Origin: Mactromeris polynyma
Taxonomy: Eukaryota > Mollusca > Bivalvia > Venerida > Mactridae
Direction: 5' to 3'
NCBI GenBank assembly: GCA_032209605.1
Contig: JASFXZ010000028.1
Span: 372,001 to 436,000, forward strand
DNA length: 64,000 nucleotides
Positions 12,201 through 22,219 of the stretch are shown here, piece by piece. Position numbers and translations under genes: made by a program. Under the pieces are notes generated by a model. It ran no database searches, was not told the DNA's origin, and worked only from the letters and a program-made list of their open reading frames with translations. Numbering within the stretch: position 1 is the stretch's first letter; every line of letters begins with the position of its first letter.

Positions 12201-14551
12201 TGTCACGCCAAAATCATCTTTAAATGTTCTGAGCGACCTCATGTGTAGTGCTTTCTTCTCAGTCAACACATAGGCATTGACAATGTCCACAACTTCTTCG
12301 TAAGCACCAGGTAGGTAGGCACCAGTCTTCTTTACCTCCCATTCTTCTCCGGTAACTCGTGCATTACCCTCTCTGTCGGTGCATTCTTTACGTGCACGAA
12401 GCCTGATAGCCTGGTTTGGTTTGATAACGGTGGAACGAACAGTCTCCTCAACGACAACTTCTTTCCTGGGAATGTATGTCCCTGTAAAATGATAAACATA
12501 AAGTAACGTAAGTCATGCTTTCAAATTCTTACATCATCTTATGTTAAAAATTTCGGTCATTTTACCTTCGAACTCCCATTAAGACTTCTCAAGCAATGGA
12601 CAATATAAATCTGTCCAAGTATGACCTTGACCTTAGACCTAGGAACTTGGATCTGGCAAGTGGCGTTCGGTCATAACATGGGACAATATAAGCCATGTTT
12701 TCTCATAATCTCATTAAGAACAAATTTATTGCCAGCACACCAATCATGAACAAGAACAATCAGGCAGGCAAACAGACACTATCATTTCTACATGCAGTCC
12801 ATCAGCTCGAGCAGAACTTCAGGGCAATGTGGGCGTATCTCTGTACTTCAGGGCAATGTGGGTGTATCTCAGTACTTCAGGGCAATGTGGGCATATCTCA
12901 GTACTTCAGGGCAATGTGGGCATATCTCTGTACTTCAGGGCAATGTGGGCATATCTCTGTACTTCAGGGCAATGTGGGCATATCTCAGTACTTCAAGGCA
13001 ATGTGGGCGTATCTCAGTACTTCAGGGCAATGTGGGCGTATCTCAGTACTTCAGGGCAATGTTGGCATATCTCTGTACTTCAGGGCAATGTGGGCGTATC
13101 TCTGTACTTCAGGGCAATGTGGGCGTATCTCTGGACTTCAGGGCAATGTGGGCGTATCTCAGTACTTCAGGGCAATGTGGGCGTATCTCAGTACTTCAGG
13201 GCAATGTGGGTGTATCTCTCGCATAATAAGTACATATTTCATCCAGTACAACAATAATATCACAAAGTATGAATAGAGTAATGTGTACCTGGTCCCTCGA
13301 AAAGCCATTCATCTCCAGCTGTTCGTTTCTCCCCAATGTCGTCTTCAAAGTCAAGGATTGAACGAATTCTAAGAGCTGAATTAGGGGCCACCACTTTCAA
13401 AGGGGTCACAACCTGTAAAGCAGAGATTGGTAAAAACAGATGAGCTGACTACGCCTTCACATTGGTCTCATTTTGGGCAATTAAGTGGTAAAAATTTCTT
13501 GATATTTTGTTAGACGAGTTAAAACGTTATTAAACATTTTAGTGACTTTTTTACGCCAAACATCAACATCATGAAAAGAAAAAAGGCCAAATCTATGAAA
13601 TAATGATCATAAAAAATAATAATAAAGACTTTATTTTACTTTTATTCATTTTATTACAGGCACATGTCGGACAACCCAATCTTCTATAAGGGGCTTAAAA
13701 TATATCCCCCAATTTTTGTGGGAGCCTAAAATATGAAAAATTTAATTCTGACATTGGCCTCCGGGTGATACAAAGCAAACACATTTATCTGGCGCCACCA
13801 AAAATTCAACTACATGATAATTTAATTACAGATTAAAAATGACTATATGGCATTATAAGTTTGGGACAGTATATTATCTGAACATTAAAACATACCAATT
13901 TTAAAATTTCCCCAGGGTAGAGGGGAAAGGGATCCTGGGCCTGTCTGATCTCCTGGTCAGCATGCAGAAGTTTAACTTGACCGCTAGCATCCAGCACAGC
14001 TTTGCCATCTTTGTCTTTCAGAGTTGGGTTCTCGATCACACAGTAGTGCCTGGGTGGCACAGTGATCATCTTCTCGGGACCAATCACCACCCTGTATATA
14101 AACTCTGACTAGTTATGTTTGTTTGATACACAGGAGATTGTCATGAGTTATCTCCCTTAATCCCATCTTGAGTTCTCTCCCTTTGCCCCTTCTATAGAAT
14201 ATGTATATATACCCATCTAGAGTTCTCTCCCTTTGCCCCTTCTATAGAATATGTATATATACAGATCTAGAGTTCTCTCCCTTTTCCCCTTCTAAAGAAT
14301 ATGTATATATACCCATCTAGAGTTCTCTCCCTTTGTCCCTTCTATAGAATATGAACATATACTACATAAGGGTCAAAACCTGGATATGTTTAACATAAGG
14401 ATGACATCGGTACTTACCTTTCATTGTCCTGTCGAACGTAGGTCCTTGGTCCAACCTCCAATCTGGTAACATTTTTGTTCTGATCGAGAACATGTATGTA
14501 AAAGTATGGTGGAATCCTGAAAAGGGATTCTACGTCCTTTCTGGTAGCCAT
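259..14551 (-). CDS. MVP: Major vault protein, 13 coding exons, complete
   Basis: MVP is the main structural protein of the cytoplasmic vault ribonucleoprotein; 78 copies form the barrel shell. Coding exons in transcript order are 14418-14551, 13896-14091, 13289-13412, 12129-12481, 10902-11012, 7451-7570, 6327-6476, 4907-5142, 4207-4404, 3281-3425, 2493-2704, 1356-1575 and 259-633. All have GT/AG borders with matching phases. They total 2574 nt, giving 857 residues plus stop, close to the usual 850-900. Residues 1 to about 520 are the MVP repeats (for example [37 protein letters not shown]). The shoulder domain follows ([30 protein letters not shown]). The charged cap helix starts near [19 protein letters not shown], and the cap ring ends with [14 protein letters not shown] and [18 protein letters not shown]. 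The tail is short, basic then acidic ([12 protein letters not shown]). The start is the first ATG ([16 protein letters not shown]), matching the family N-terminus. Family identity is certain. Exon edges are inferred but mutually consistent. Confidence 0.97.
794..958. mobile_element. Mariner-type MITE, copy 1 (MVP intron 12)
   Basis: The left end reads TA|CAGTAAAACAC and the right end GAGGTTTTACTG, with internal direct units of 'aagaccacctcaa'. No coding capacity is seen. CAGT-starting inverted ends beside TA are typical of Tc1/mariner-derived MITEs. The right flank is CATA, so the TA duplication is imperfect. Copy 2 is at 1892-2033. Confidence 0.7.
1692..1862 (+). repeat. Dispersed repeat family R, copy 1
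   Basis: About 165 bp beginning 'gagagagaatacgtaactac', with 'cctccccacacagacctccg' in the middle. The sequence recurs at 5190-5345 (reverse), 53905-54070 (same strand) and 61165-61320 (reverse). No inverted ends or protein were recognised. It sits in MVP intron 11. Confidence 0.75.
1892..2033. mobile_element. Mariner-type MITE, copy 2 (MVP intron 11)
   Basis: Same family as the copy at 794-958: TA|CAGTAAAG at the left, GAGGTTTTACTG|TA at the right, and the same internal 'aagaccac' units. TA is present on both sides. Confidence 0.75.
2246..2392. repeat. 48-bp tandem repeat, 3 copies
   Basis: The unit starts 'gagcaagattggcccattag' at 2248, 2296 and 2344. Copies are nearly identical. It lies in MVP intron 11. 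The period is a multiple of three, so the array is open when translated, but it is not a gene. Confidence 0.9.
2735..2778 (+). repeat. 3' half of a tRNA-like SINE head
   Basis: 'gacctgggttcgattcccgg' is a perfect T-arm/B-box type sequence followed by 'tagcgcca'. No D-arm or anticodon arm precedes it, so this is a truncated tRNA-derived fragment in MVP intron 10. Confidence 0.55.
3595..4110. repeat. ~160-bp tandem repeat, about 3.3 copies
   Basis: 'gtgattactc...gagtgactagagcgatat' recurs at 3601, 3762 and 3921, with a truncated start at about 4097. Each unit carries 'aaatttggtgatgattggac'. It lies in MVP intron 9 (3426-4206). Confidence 0.85.
5190..5345 (-). repeat. Dispersed repeat family R, copy 2
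   Basis: Reverse-complement copy of the repeat at 1692-1862, sharing the 'cggaggtctgcgtggggagg' core. It lies in MVP intron 7. Confidence 0.75.
9423..9641. mobile_element. hAT-type MITE 'CAGGAGATTGTCA' family, copy 1
   Basis: Left end CACATGAGATTGTCATGAG, right end the inverted CTCATGACA...CTCCT type. The 8-bp TCTTCATC is duplicated at 9415-9422 and 9642-9649. Internal 'gttctctccctttatccctt' units are arranged as inverted arms. An 8-bp target duplication is the hAT hallmark. It lies in the MVP intron at 7571-10901. Confidence 0.8.
9805..10077. mobile_element. hAT-type MITE, same family, copy 2
   Basis: Clean ends CACAGGAGATTGTCA and TGACAATCTCCTGTG, flanked by CATAGTTT on both sides (9797-9804 and 10078-10085). 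The left arm holds several ~24-bp 'agagttctctccctttatcc' units; the right arm holds one inverted unit. No ORF. Confidence 0.88.
10372..10549. mobile_element. hAT-type MITE, same family, copy 3 (partial)
   Basis: It has the internal 'gttctctcccttta' arm and a right end 'atgataatctcctgag', but its left terminus is missing. No target duplication is visible. Confidence 0.7.
10806..10884. mobile_element. Fold-back MITE, copy A
   Basis: The arms 'gagggctcaacgcaacac' and 'gtgttgcgttcagccctc' pair almost perfectly, and the pairing continues through 'gtaactcc/ggagttac', around a 14-nt 'aatataaatacata' loop. It lies 18 bp from the end of MVP exon 5 (10902). Confidence 0.8.
11105..11525. repeat. 57-bp tandem repeat, about 7 copies
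   Basis: 'tcacaacttaaaatattgga' recurs at 11164, 11221, 11278, 11335, 11394, 11452 and 11509. Spacing is 57-59 bp. It lies in MVP intron 4. Confidence 0.9.
11850..12070 (-). mobile_element. tRNA-derived SINE (minus strand)
   Basis: On the minus strand the head reads 'cacggccgagtggttatggt' (A box), then a 'gttcaaatccca' B-box-like stretch and an unrelated body. It lies about 60 bp from the end of MVP exon 4. Confidence 0.6.
12816..13218. repeat. 29-bp minisatellite, 14 copies
   Basis: 'acttcagggcaatgtgggcg' recurs every 29 bp from 12816 to 13193, with a few substitutions. Because 29 is not a multiple of 3, all three frames stay open and give repetitive spurious ORFs. It lies in MVP intron 3, 71 bp from exon 3. 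Confidence 0.95.
14129..14370. mobile_element. hAT-type MITE, same family, copy 4 (right end missing)
   Basis: Left end CACAGGAGATTGTCATGAG followed by four ~57-bp units of 'tagagttctctccctttgcc' with 'tatagaatatgtatatatac'. The right terminus is not found. It lies in MVP intron 1, between the first two coding exons. Confidence 0.75.
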
Positions 14552-14574
14552 GATCGACACTCAAATCGTCTTAT
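14552..14574 (-). other. MVP: MVP 5' untranslated part of exon 2
   Basis: A good 3' splice site (pyrimidine-rich stretch then ACAG at 14575-14578) lies 23 nt upstream of the MVP start codon. The start-codon exon is therefore probably preceded by a separate non-coding exon. Confidence 0.6.
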
Positions 14575-14724
14575 CTGTCAATAAAAGAATAGTAAGCTTA
14601 ATGCATATTTCACATATTTCCTACACACAAGGAATGTTCTTTCGTATTTCCTACATACATTAACAGAAGAATCAAGTATTTTGTTTAAAGTGGTTGGGAA
14701 TTTTGATAATTTTATTGTTACATT

Positions 14725-14804
14725 TCCACGGTTCAGTGCAAGACTATAATAACTCCTATATAAATAAATAGGAGTTAGGATAGTCTTGCGCTGAACCCTC
14801 AATT
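14725..14804. mobile_element. Fold-back MITE, copy B
   Basis: Same design as 10806-10884: arms 'ggttcagtgcaagactat' and 'atagtcttgcgctgaacc', inner 'aactcctat/ataggagtt' and an AT loop 'ataaataa'. It lies just upstream of the MVP start-codon exon. Confidence 0.75.
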
Positions 14805-15529
14805 AGGAGGTGTCAAACTTTGGGAAGTTACTGCTATAGATACTTAATTATTGTAGGCAAGAGCAGCATGTGTACGCTTTTAGCTTTCAACGTCATACAA
14901 TTACATCTGTAGGGGTGCAAGGGGTCTGTCCCCTACCCTGAATCTGCCTATGGAAATCATAAGATGCAGCATTCCCAATGGTCGCTTACAACCAACATAA
15001 TTCAGAACAACATCTAAGCTAGTAACATTAAAATCAATACACCAATTAACAGTTTCAAAAAGGCACTACACTCCCCCCATTTCTATCGATTTATTGTGAT
15101 TAAATATAACTGACCCCTTATCTCTTCTTATATCTTGTATGCAAATTTCCCGATTTGTGGTCAAGTTTAACAATTTATTCCGTGCTTGCATTTACATCAA
15201 ATATATTAAATCGTATATTTTTGGAAAGATATAGATAGTAAACTTTCCAATGGTTTATTGTATTTGAAAATTGAACAAGAAACAATGTTATACGGGCAGT
15301 TTAGAAAACAGCATTTTCTATAAACTTTTAGCATAGCACATTGGCTTTACTCGCATTTCAGGTTAGGTAACTCTTTGTTTCACTCGATACGCTTCTGATA
15401 TTTACGTTGTACAGTGTGAAACAGGTGTATTGTGAATACAAGGTAAGCGGGTGTGTATCAATAATACAACGAAGTTCAACAGTTGAAGCTCATATATTAG
15501 TACAAAGGGCCAACTATAAAATAATGTCA
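14805..15529. other. No gene seen
   Basis: AT-rich sequence in the long 5' intron of MVP. Neither coding structure nor a clear repeat was recognised. Confidence 0.5.
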
Positions 15530-15537
15530 GTTTACAG

Positions 15538-16029
15538 CTCAGGAGATTGTCAAGAGTTGTTTCCCTTTATCCCTTCAAGAGTTCTCTCCCTTTATCCCTT
15601 CTATAGTATGTGTTTATATAGAACTAAGGCCTAAAATAACATATGTTTGTTTCAGGTTTCATACCCCAAAAAAATAGGGTAGGCAGGTTGGATTTTTTTT
15701 TGGACTTTTTTTAATTTTCAAATGAAGCAAAATTAAACAGGTTTAAATGAATCTATGTTAAAAGACAAATCCCCTTTCCCTTTTAACATGGATAATGTTT
15801 AATCAAGGTGAATATAATGCTCTATAGCTGGAATACTCCAAAAGCGTCTAATAAATGGACAGAAATGTGAACCTAAAGAAAAATTCACACAAAGAAATTT
15901 TACCCAAAAAAAAAAATGTTCTAGGGTCGGTGCAAAAAGTTGGGTAGATCGAGAAACCTAAAATAAAAAAAATTGTTACGCCTTACTGTAGAAGGTCTAA
16001 AGGGAGAGAACTTGTGACAATCTCCTGTG
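15538..16029. mobile_element. hAT-type MITE, same family, copy 5
   Basis: Left CTCAGGAGATTGTCAAGAG and right TTGTGACAATCTCCTGTG, flanked by GTTTACAG (15530-15537) and GTTTACGG (16030-16037), a 7/8 match. The longer middle is unrelated AT-rich DNA, so it may contain a later insertion. Confidence 0.8.
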
Positions 16030-17481
16030 GTTTACGGTACCCAAATTAACCCACATAAATTGGCTCAATGCCACTACATTTTGTACTTCTGTGCAAAGTT
16101 TTTTTCCGGTCCAAAATCTATTAATTAGAAACAAATACCAGCCTTGATTCCCTACCTCAAAATTGCGGATTGAGGTACCCTAAACAAACATTTATTTTAG
16201 TAGGGCCTTAGAGTGTCCTTCAATTATCTTTACAGTACAAATTTATAGTTAAACAAACAAGCAGTCCTTTCTACCTCGATATATTGATCGACTTCACATA
16301 AAAATCCGAAGTTGTTATAACTCACAAAACCAATAATTCAGTAACTCGTTTCACGTTTAAGTTTACCTAAATATTCCTCTATTCAAGCGTGTCGAAACTA
16401 GTACATACAGGAATGTGTAACCTAATCATTCTAACGCACATGTATATAGAAGTTGCCTACGGTGTTAGTACATGGCTCACTGGCGTCGCTCAAATAAAAC
16501 ATTCAGGCCTAATAACCTACACTAGAGAAATTTTCTACCTAAATTATTTTCTCGATATTGGAAAGAGGCCAAAAGGTTTATCATTTTGTTACTGAAACAA
16601 ATGAACTCGATCCCGCTGACCTCAATTTCACAACTGACTAATTTGCTGTATAAAGTTTTCATCTTTTATCGTATAAATTAAAGAAAAAGACTGCTAACGA
16701 TTCACTCACAGAATTTGATGCATCAGACTTACAGTAGTCACTATAATATATTCAGGATAAGGTTAATACCAAGTTAGCTTATAATTATGTAAAAAAATAA
16801 TTTTAAATACATTATAATTTATATGAAAATGTTACGGCACTTAAACTCCCCCCCGTCAAATTAAAATACGCTAACTTCATATTTCAAATTCAGACACAGG
16901 AACAAGATATAAAATACTTAATTTCTTTTGATTATTTATAAGAATTTTCATAATTTCTGTAGTTACTAAAATTAGTAATAAATAGAATTAAGAAAACAAT
17001 ACAAATATTTCCAACCTGTATCTGTACAATATCCACAGTAGTATTTCACAACGTAAGAGCAACTTACAGTATATATACGTGTAAACCGTATGACACATAT
17101 AATCAATTACTATACGAATACGGTAATAGATAAAAATAGAACAGTCTACTTCAATACATGTATTCTACAATACTATAGCTATGAATAATATGCAAATATA
17201 CAGTCCAGCTTGTAATGTATAAATATACACTAAATGGAACAGAATGACTGAATAGTAGATTTACATATGATCAATAGATAGACATAAACTATTGCCCTTA
17301 CTCAATAGTCGATATTACAGCCATCAGCTGAAGATGACTTGTATTAACTTGTGTAGATATGTTATCTATGAAACAACTCGTTTTTATCAGTGTCCAGTTT
17401 CTCGAACACTAATCTAGCCTTTCAAGTTAATGCACCAATCAATGTTTTGCCCAGTGAGGGGGGGGTGGAGGCCACACCCAG

Positions 17482-17520
17482 GGGATTTAGACACACAACG
17501 AAATTTGTTGTCTAAATCCC
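17482..17520. repeat. Short perfect-ended palindrome
   Basis: 'gggatttagaca' pairs with 'tgtctaaatccc' around a short loop, inside a C/G-run-rich stretch. It may be a small fold-back. Confidence 0.5.
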
Positions 17521-20214
17521 AACCCTGAAGCAATCAATTACACCAAACTCCCATTAGGTCAGAGTAGTTCTTGGTGTCAAAAATCCCCTGTACATTAAAT
17601 TTCCCACTCAGTCTATTTCCCAGGGGGCGTTTTCACCGGGCATGTCAAAGACCCCTATATGCCTACTCCGTTCCCCCCAAACACTCCCATCCCCCAGGCA
17701 AAACATTGATAAGACGCGTAAAAAAAAAATTAAGTTTGAAAAAAAAATACCTTTTAAAAACAATAACTCACGGTACTTAACGATGATCTACTAAAAAACA
17801 TGATCAGGAAATGATTGTTACATAATTAAAACACTGCAGTCTTTTCTGTATAAAGAAGCAAGTAAATGAAAAGCCATAGTGAAATCTGGCCCAGCACTGT
17901 CAATGCACAGATCCAGAGGGGGAACCGGGGGGTCCAGACACCCCCTGAGAATTTGGCAAAAAAATAGATTTTCTCTTTAATACCCTGTATCCAGAGAGGG
18001 GGTCCAACATTCAAAGGCCTTATACTGTAAATCCTGGACACCCCCTGACAAAAATTGCTGGATCAGCCCTTTCTGTCCCTATGAACAATAAATGGATTTA
18101 CTCTGGATTGCAATAAATACGGGATTTTCCCCTCTATTCCAGCGGTGCAAACAACAATATACCGTTAACATCATGCTCAAATCCCAATGAAAAAAAAGAC
18201 AGGATTTAATGCCTGAATAAACTTCAATGCCGATCTTAAATTAAATTTTGTTTGTACCCCTGGTAAAAACTCGTTTTTAGCGAATTCTGGATTTCGTCCA
18301 TTACCACACCCTAATATATGACACGGGCCATGTGTCTTACAGAAAGTTCATCTGATAGGAATGAAATAAAAGGACACAGGGATTTCCCCGACACAAAATT
18401 CTTGAGTCCCTGACTCCCTTTTCTTTCCAGGTACTCCCATTTTTCACCTACTGTGCATCCCTGTGACCCCTAAATAAACCTTTGTCAAGTATTAACTGCA
18501 TATCTAGGACCTTACAAAGTTACTTAGGAACCCCAATTTGTCAAACACGGGGGTCCAATGAGCCCTAGATGAAAATTCTTATTATGACTGTCACCTCCAA
18601 AAGATAACACAACAATGAATATCATGTAACTATAAGCCAGAGAAATTGTGTATACTTTAATGTCAGGAAAACAGCTAAGGTCCAGTATGACAGTTCCTAA
18701 TAATATTTCCGATTAAATGATTTTGCAAAATCATTTTCATATTTATTCGATATACAATAAAATTATAGAATCAAAAGATTGAAACCAAGCATATTGTATT
18801 GAAATAATACATCATAGCTACTAAACGATTTTTCTTATAACTACCAAATTTTTACTATTATTAATGGGATTACCAAATGTTATAAACATTTATAAAGAGT
18901 GTTTCATGAATAAACACATTAATTTAACAAAACTTTAACAGGAATAAATCAGATAACAAAATACCAATACACAGTATCAAAAATTCATTTTATAAATACA
19001 AAATACAATTTTATATTTATAAAAAACTCGATAAGATTATTTAAAATATTACCTGATTGACCAAAGGTGAAAGTTAACACAGCTCAGTCATTCAGCAAGT
19101 TATTCAGGCTAATACTGAACAAAAATTGTCATGCTTTTATACACTATACTTGAATGCATTGTCAGCAATACACAGATATATGGTTAGGCCAAAAAAATGT
19201 TTGTTTCCTTTAACAAGACTCATTATATTGCATTTCACACCCTGCTGCTGTTTTCGCAGCAAACATCTCTAGTCAGACACAACTATCTCTGAACTGATAC
19301 AAATGTATAAAAAATATCTAAAACAAAATCCAACCTATACTGAAACAAAAAATTTTCAGCAAGTAACATGAAACATGAATAAATTAGTTTTGGCCTTAAA
19401 ATCAATAGATATTGGGAGAATTTCACAACCAATACGCAATGTAAAAATGTATAGAGAATTCGTAACCCACTGTAATAGCATGTTTATTCTACTGTACGAG
19501 ACTTCTAAAACGTATAGCCTTGAGTGTGTTTCAAAGTTCTAATCTAGAATTAAATAAATCTTATAGATTTTCGTCTTCCTTCAAGTACACTAAAACATTA
19601 TTTGTTATAAAAACAAAGATTTGAGTATTATATGATTTAAACAGGCATAATTAATGACCACAGATTTTCAATTAAGATTCTCAATATACCGGTAGTACTG
19701 AAAATTACGGTTGAAAACATTTTTTATTTGTGTTTGAATTTTCAAACAGAACTTCACAAAAGATTATACAAAAATTAACTGTCTAGAGAGATAAGTCAAT
19801 AATGAAGTGTATCTATAAAACACTAAGATACTTCATAAATATATAGATATAATGTAATAAGAATTTTTGTCAATATCAATTGCAAAGACAGTACTGGACA
19901 GGTCACCGTGTTATGACTTGACTGCCCTTTAGCAGGACATTGTTCTATATTTAGCTCAGCCAGATGTTTTATGAACTGGTTCTCAATTGAAAATGATATT
20001 TGAAAATACATGAATTATGTACCTACAAAATTACCGATTCAGCAAAATCGACAAAATTTGATATCGAGGAAATTAAATGAAACTACATTAACTGATACAG
20101 CATGTTGGTCACACTGATATCTGATTATAGATACTATATTGGTCCTTTTTAACGCTCCTGTCCAATTAGACGTGCTCTCCTACTTTCTAAAATGTACCTG
20201 GGCTGAAACTATAG

Positions 20215-20262
20215 TTTTATTAGTAATGAGGTCATAATTTTGAGGTGGTCTTTAAGAAAGGA
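20215..20262. mobile_element. Relic of the same mariner-type MITE
   Basis: 'attagtaatgaggtcataat' followed by 'gaggtggtctttaagaaag' resembles the family at 794 and 1892 in reverse orientation. It is truncated and diverged. Confidence 0.4.
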
Positions 20263-20558
20263 ATTATTGTATACTTGGTGAGACCATTTTTTTTATCAGC
20301 CAGGCACATTAACAAGGATAAATATGGTATATAATTTATTAAACATGTCACCTAGCTATCTAAGTTAAAAGTGGAAATATGGAAGCTGGACAAAAAATTG
20401 TACTTTGATCGCTAACCATCCTTGCGTCAGTAAAGGCTTACAAAAAACTGTGCACATATTTTGCTAATGAACCCACTGTTTGCCAAATAGTGTGCGCGCA
20501 CTGTACACCCACTAGCTTGCGTAACTCTGAGGTAGCAAGCGATTTTGTGAGCTGAAAA

Positions 20559-20816
20559 CTGCGTTCAGTTACAGCTAACAGTCGCTCACGTTTTGTTTTC
20601 TATCACCGTTTAACATTGACTAAACATGGGGTACAAAAATGCAAAACGTTATGAAATGTGAGCCGTAAATACCTTATTCTGGTTCCCTGCCTTTACTGTT
20701 GTATAAGTAAATTATACTTTTATGATATTTAGGCAAGGAACCAGATTAAGTATACACTTAATTGTTTGAGCGAAGCAAACTGTGAGCAGCTTCTGTTAGC
20801 CGTAACTGAACGCACA
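20559..20816. mobile_element. Terminal-inverted-repeat MITE
   Basis: The left arm 'gcgttcagttacagctaaca' pairs with the right arm 'tgttagccgtaactgaacgc', and the inner 'gctcac/gtgagc' continues the pairing. A second fold-back at 20671-20751 sits inside it. Target duplication was not resolved. Confidence 0.7.
20671..20751. mobile_element. Small fold-back 'TCTGGTTCC' family, nested copy
   Basis: 'ttattctggttccctgcct' and 'aggcaaggaaccagattaa' are inverted, about 40 bp apart, inside the element at 20559-20816. A related pair lies at 21929-21996. Confidence 0.6.
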
Positions 20817-21086
20817 GTAGGTGTGTTTTCTGAGGTGGACACGAAGTTTGCAAACAGCATGCTCAGGGGTGTAGCTTAGCTGATATTGATGTGTAGGGGG
20901 TCCAGGGGACATGGTCCCTTCGATAAAAAAAATTGTAGCTAGATCGTGATAGACGAGTTTTGGTGTGTATTTTGTTTCAGTAAATATCTCATTCTTAATA
21001 GCATGTATCAAAATCCCTCCCCCCTACAAAAATTCCTGGATCCGTCCGTCCATGAAAACTGTGTGGTGGTGTGGGGTTAGACGGCC

Positions 21087-21162
21087 GCCCTGTTAGCTCA
21101 GTCGGTAGAGCGATGTACTAGTGTTTATGAGGTCGTGGATTCGAGCCCCACATCAGGCGCAC
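21087..21162 (+). mobile_element. tRNA-Lys-derived SINE head
   Basis: 'ttagctcagtcggtagagc' is a tRNA-Lys D-arm/A-box and 'ggattcgagccccac' is its T-arm. The anticodon arm does not pair and the acceptor stem is mismatched, so this is a tRNA-derived repeat and not a working tRNA. Confidence 0.65.
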
Positions 21163-21519
21163 TTTTTCCCCTTGATTTACTTCGACAGGTTGTCGAATTC
21201 CTGAGTTTAATTAACGTACGTTAAGTTTCATCAGATATTGTCATCAAAATACATATTAAAATTCTGATTCAGCAAAGTGTCATGAATATTGTTTGTGTCC
21301 AGGCTGGAATAGGGCAAATATAAATAGACATTATACGGGTATTGCACAACAACCAACACTCCCTATATTAATTTGTGCTGAGGTGTTTACATTTCACCTT
21401 AACAACGCCGGTAAATCAATATAACCATTCATTAATAAAGCATGACATTTAGTGATTTTTAGAGTACATGCAAACACAGACATCAACATTTGTTTTCGTA
21501 GCAATATGAAATAACTTAC

Positions 21520-21610
21520 CAAAAGAAAACTGCTCAAAATTGTAGTTTTTCGACTTCGCTTCTTGCGAAATGTGCCACTTCCTGATCCAACAAGTTGACC
21601 TCACAAGTCA
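21520..21610 (-). other. Candidate non-coding first exon and promoter of MVP
   Basis: On the minus strand TTTTG|GTAAGTTATT at 21520/21519 is a strong 5' splice site. Upstream are a short unrepetitive stretch and a CACGTG E-box at about 21609. It could splice to the acceptor at 14575, which would make a 7-kb first intron. The 5' end is a guess, because no TATA box or other start signal is clear. Confidence 0.4.
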
Positions 21611-21928
21611 CGTGGGTAAAAGTAACAATGATAAATTTCTTCTACTCTGCTTTGCATATTGATAAACGTACAAAGTAGGGAACCAGAGGTTTATTTTTAG
21701 ACTGAACGAGTTCAAGTCTGGGCTGCTGACAGTACAGGTAACTTCAGTCTACATACTTTCCCGTGCATTTTACTGGTTTCATGAATAGCCACACTAATTA
21801 TAATACAGCACGTAATTCATAATTAAAAATGTCAACAGTTATATAACAGCCCTCCCCAGCAGGCCTGCTCCCCAACATATTGATATAGATCATGAATGAC
21901 CTTCGGCCGGATAAGACATGTATATTTA

Positions 21929-21996
21929 GTCTGGGGTTACTTCCCCTTTCAATATATTACCGTTTGCAATATCAGTACGACGGGAACCAGACTAAC
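21929..21996. mobile_element. Small fold-back, 'TCTGGTTCC' family
   Basis: 'ttagtctggggttacttccc' at the left pairs with 'gggaaccagactaac' at the right. It directly abuts the large inverted repeat that starts at 22001. Confidence 0.45.
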
Positions 21997-22000
21997 ACTA

Positions 22001-22044
22001 GGCTGGTGGTCCCCAGCGGGCAATGACCAAATATGGAATATACT
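22001..22044 (+). repeat. Left terminal inverted repeat of a 17.7-kb block
   Basis: A 22-bp core at 22015-22036 (AGCGGGCAATGACCAA, then ATATGG) is the exact reverse complement of 39635-39656. Outside it, GGCTGGTGGTCCCC matches GGCCTGTTGGTCTCT with one indel and a few changes. CTA precedes the left end (21998-22000) and follows the right end (39672-39674). The core contains CCAAATATGG, a CC(A/T)6GG CArG box. Confidence 0.75.
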
Positions 22045-22219
22045 ATACTAATACGCATGCGCGACGGAGGCTGCCGAGCGGAGACCACCGGAGATTGACA
22101 AAGTCGCCAAATTATCAAAATATCCGCCATGTTGGATTTTGAAGCGATGGAAATCTGCTGCGATTTCTAGACTTCTAACAGTGTTTTAGAACGCTTATCG
22201 TCTGTACGAGACACCAAAA
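22040..22219 (+). promoter_or_regulatory. Promoter-like, CpG-containing stretch at the left end
   Basis: Locally GC-richer sequence with 'acgcatgcgcgac' (resembling an NRF-1 site) and 'ccgccatgttgg' (resembling an inverted YY1 site). It leads to an ATG in good context and then a 5' splice site. Motif matches are by eye. Confidence 0.45.

Larger units (their letters stand above)
16040..20555. other. Long AT-rich intron stretch, no gene seen
   Basis: This stretch is upstream of the MVP start-codon exon and probably belongs to its first intron. It has scattered C/G homopolymer patches (17450-17700, 17900-18060) typical of invertebrate repeat debris. No ORF has domain-like sequence. Confidence 0.5.

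Noticed and set aside
12695..13276. Three overlapping 140-190-residue ORFs
   Set aside because: 29-bp minisatellite in an MVP intron read in three frames.
16730..16750. Alternative MVP first exon with donor ACT|GTAAGTCTG on the minus strand
   Set aside because: Only the donor is visible; nothing else supports an exon. The site at 21520 is in a better context.
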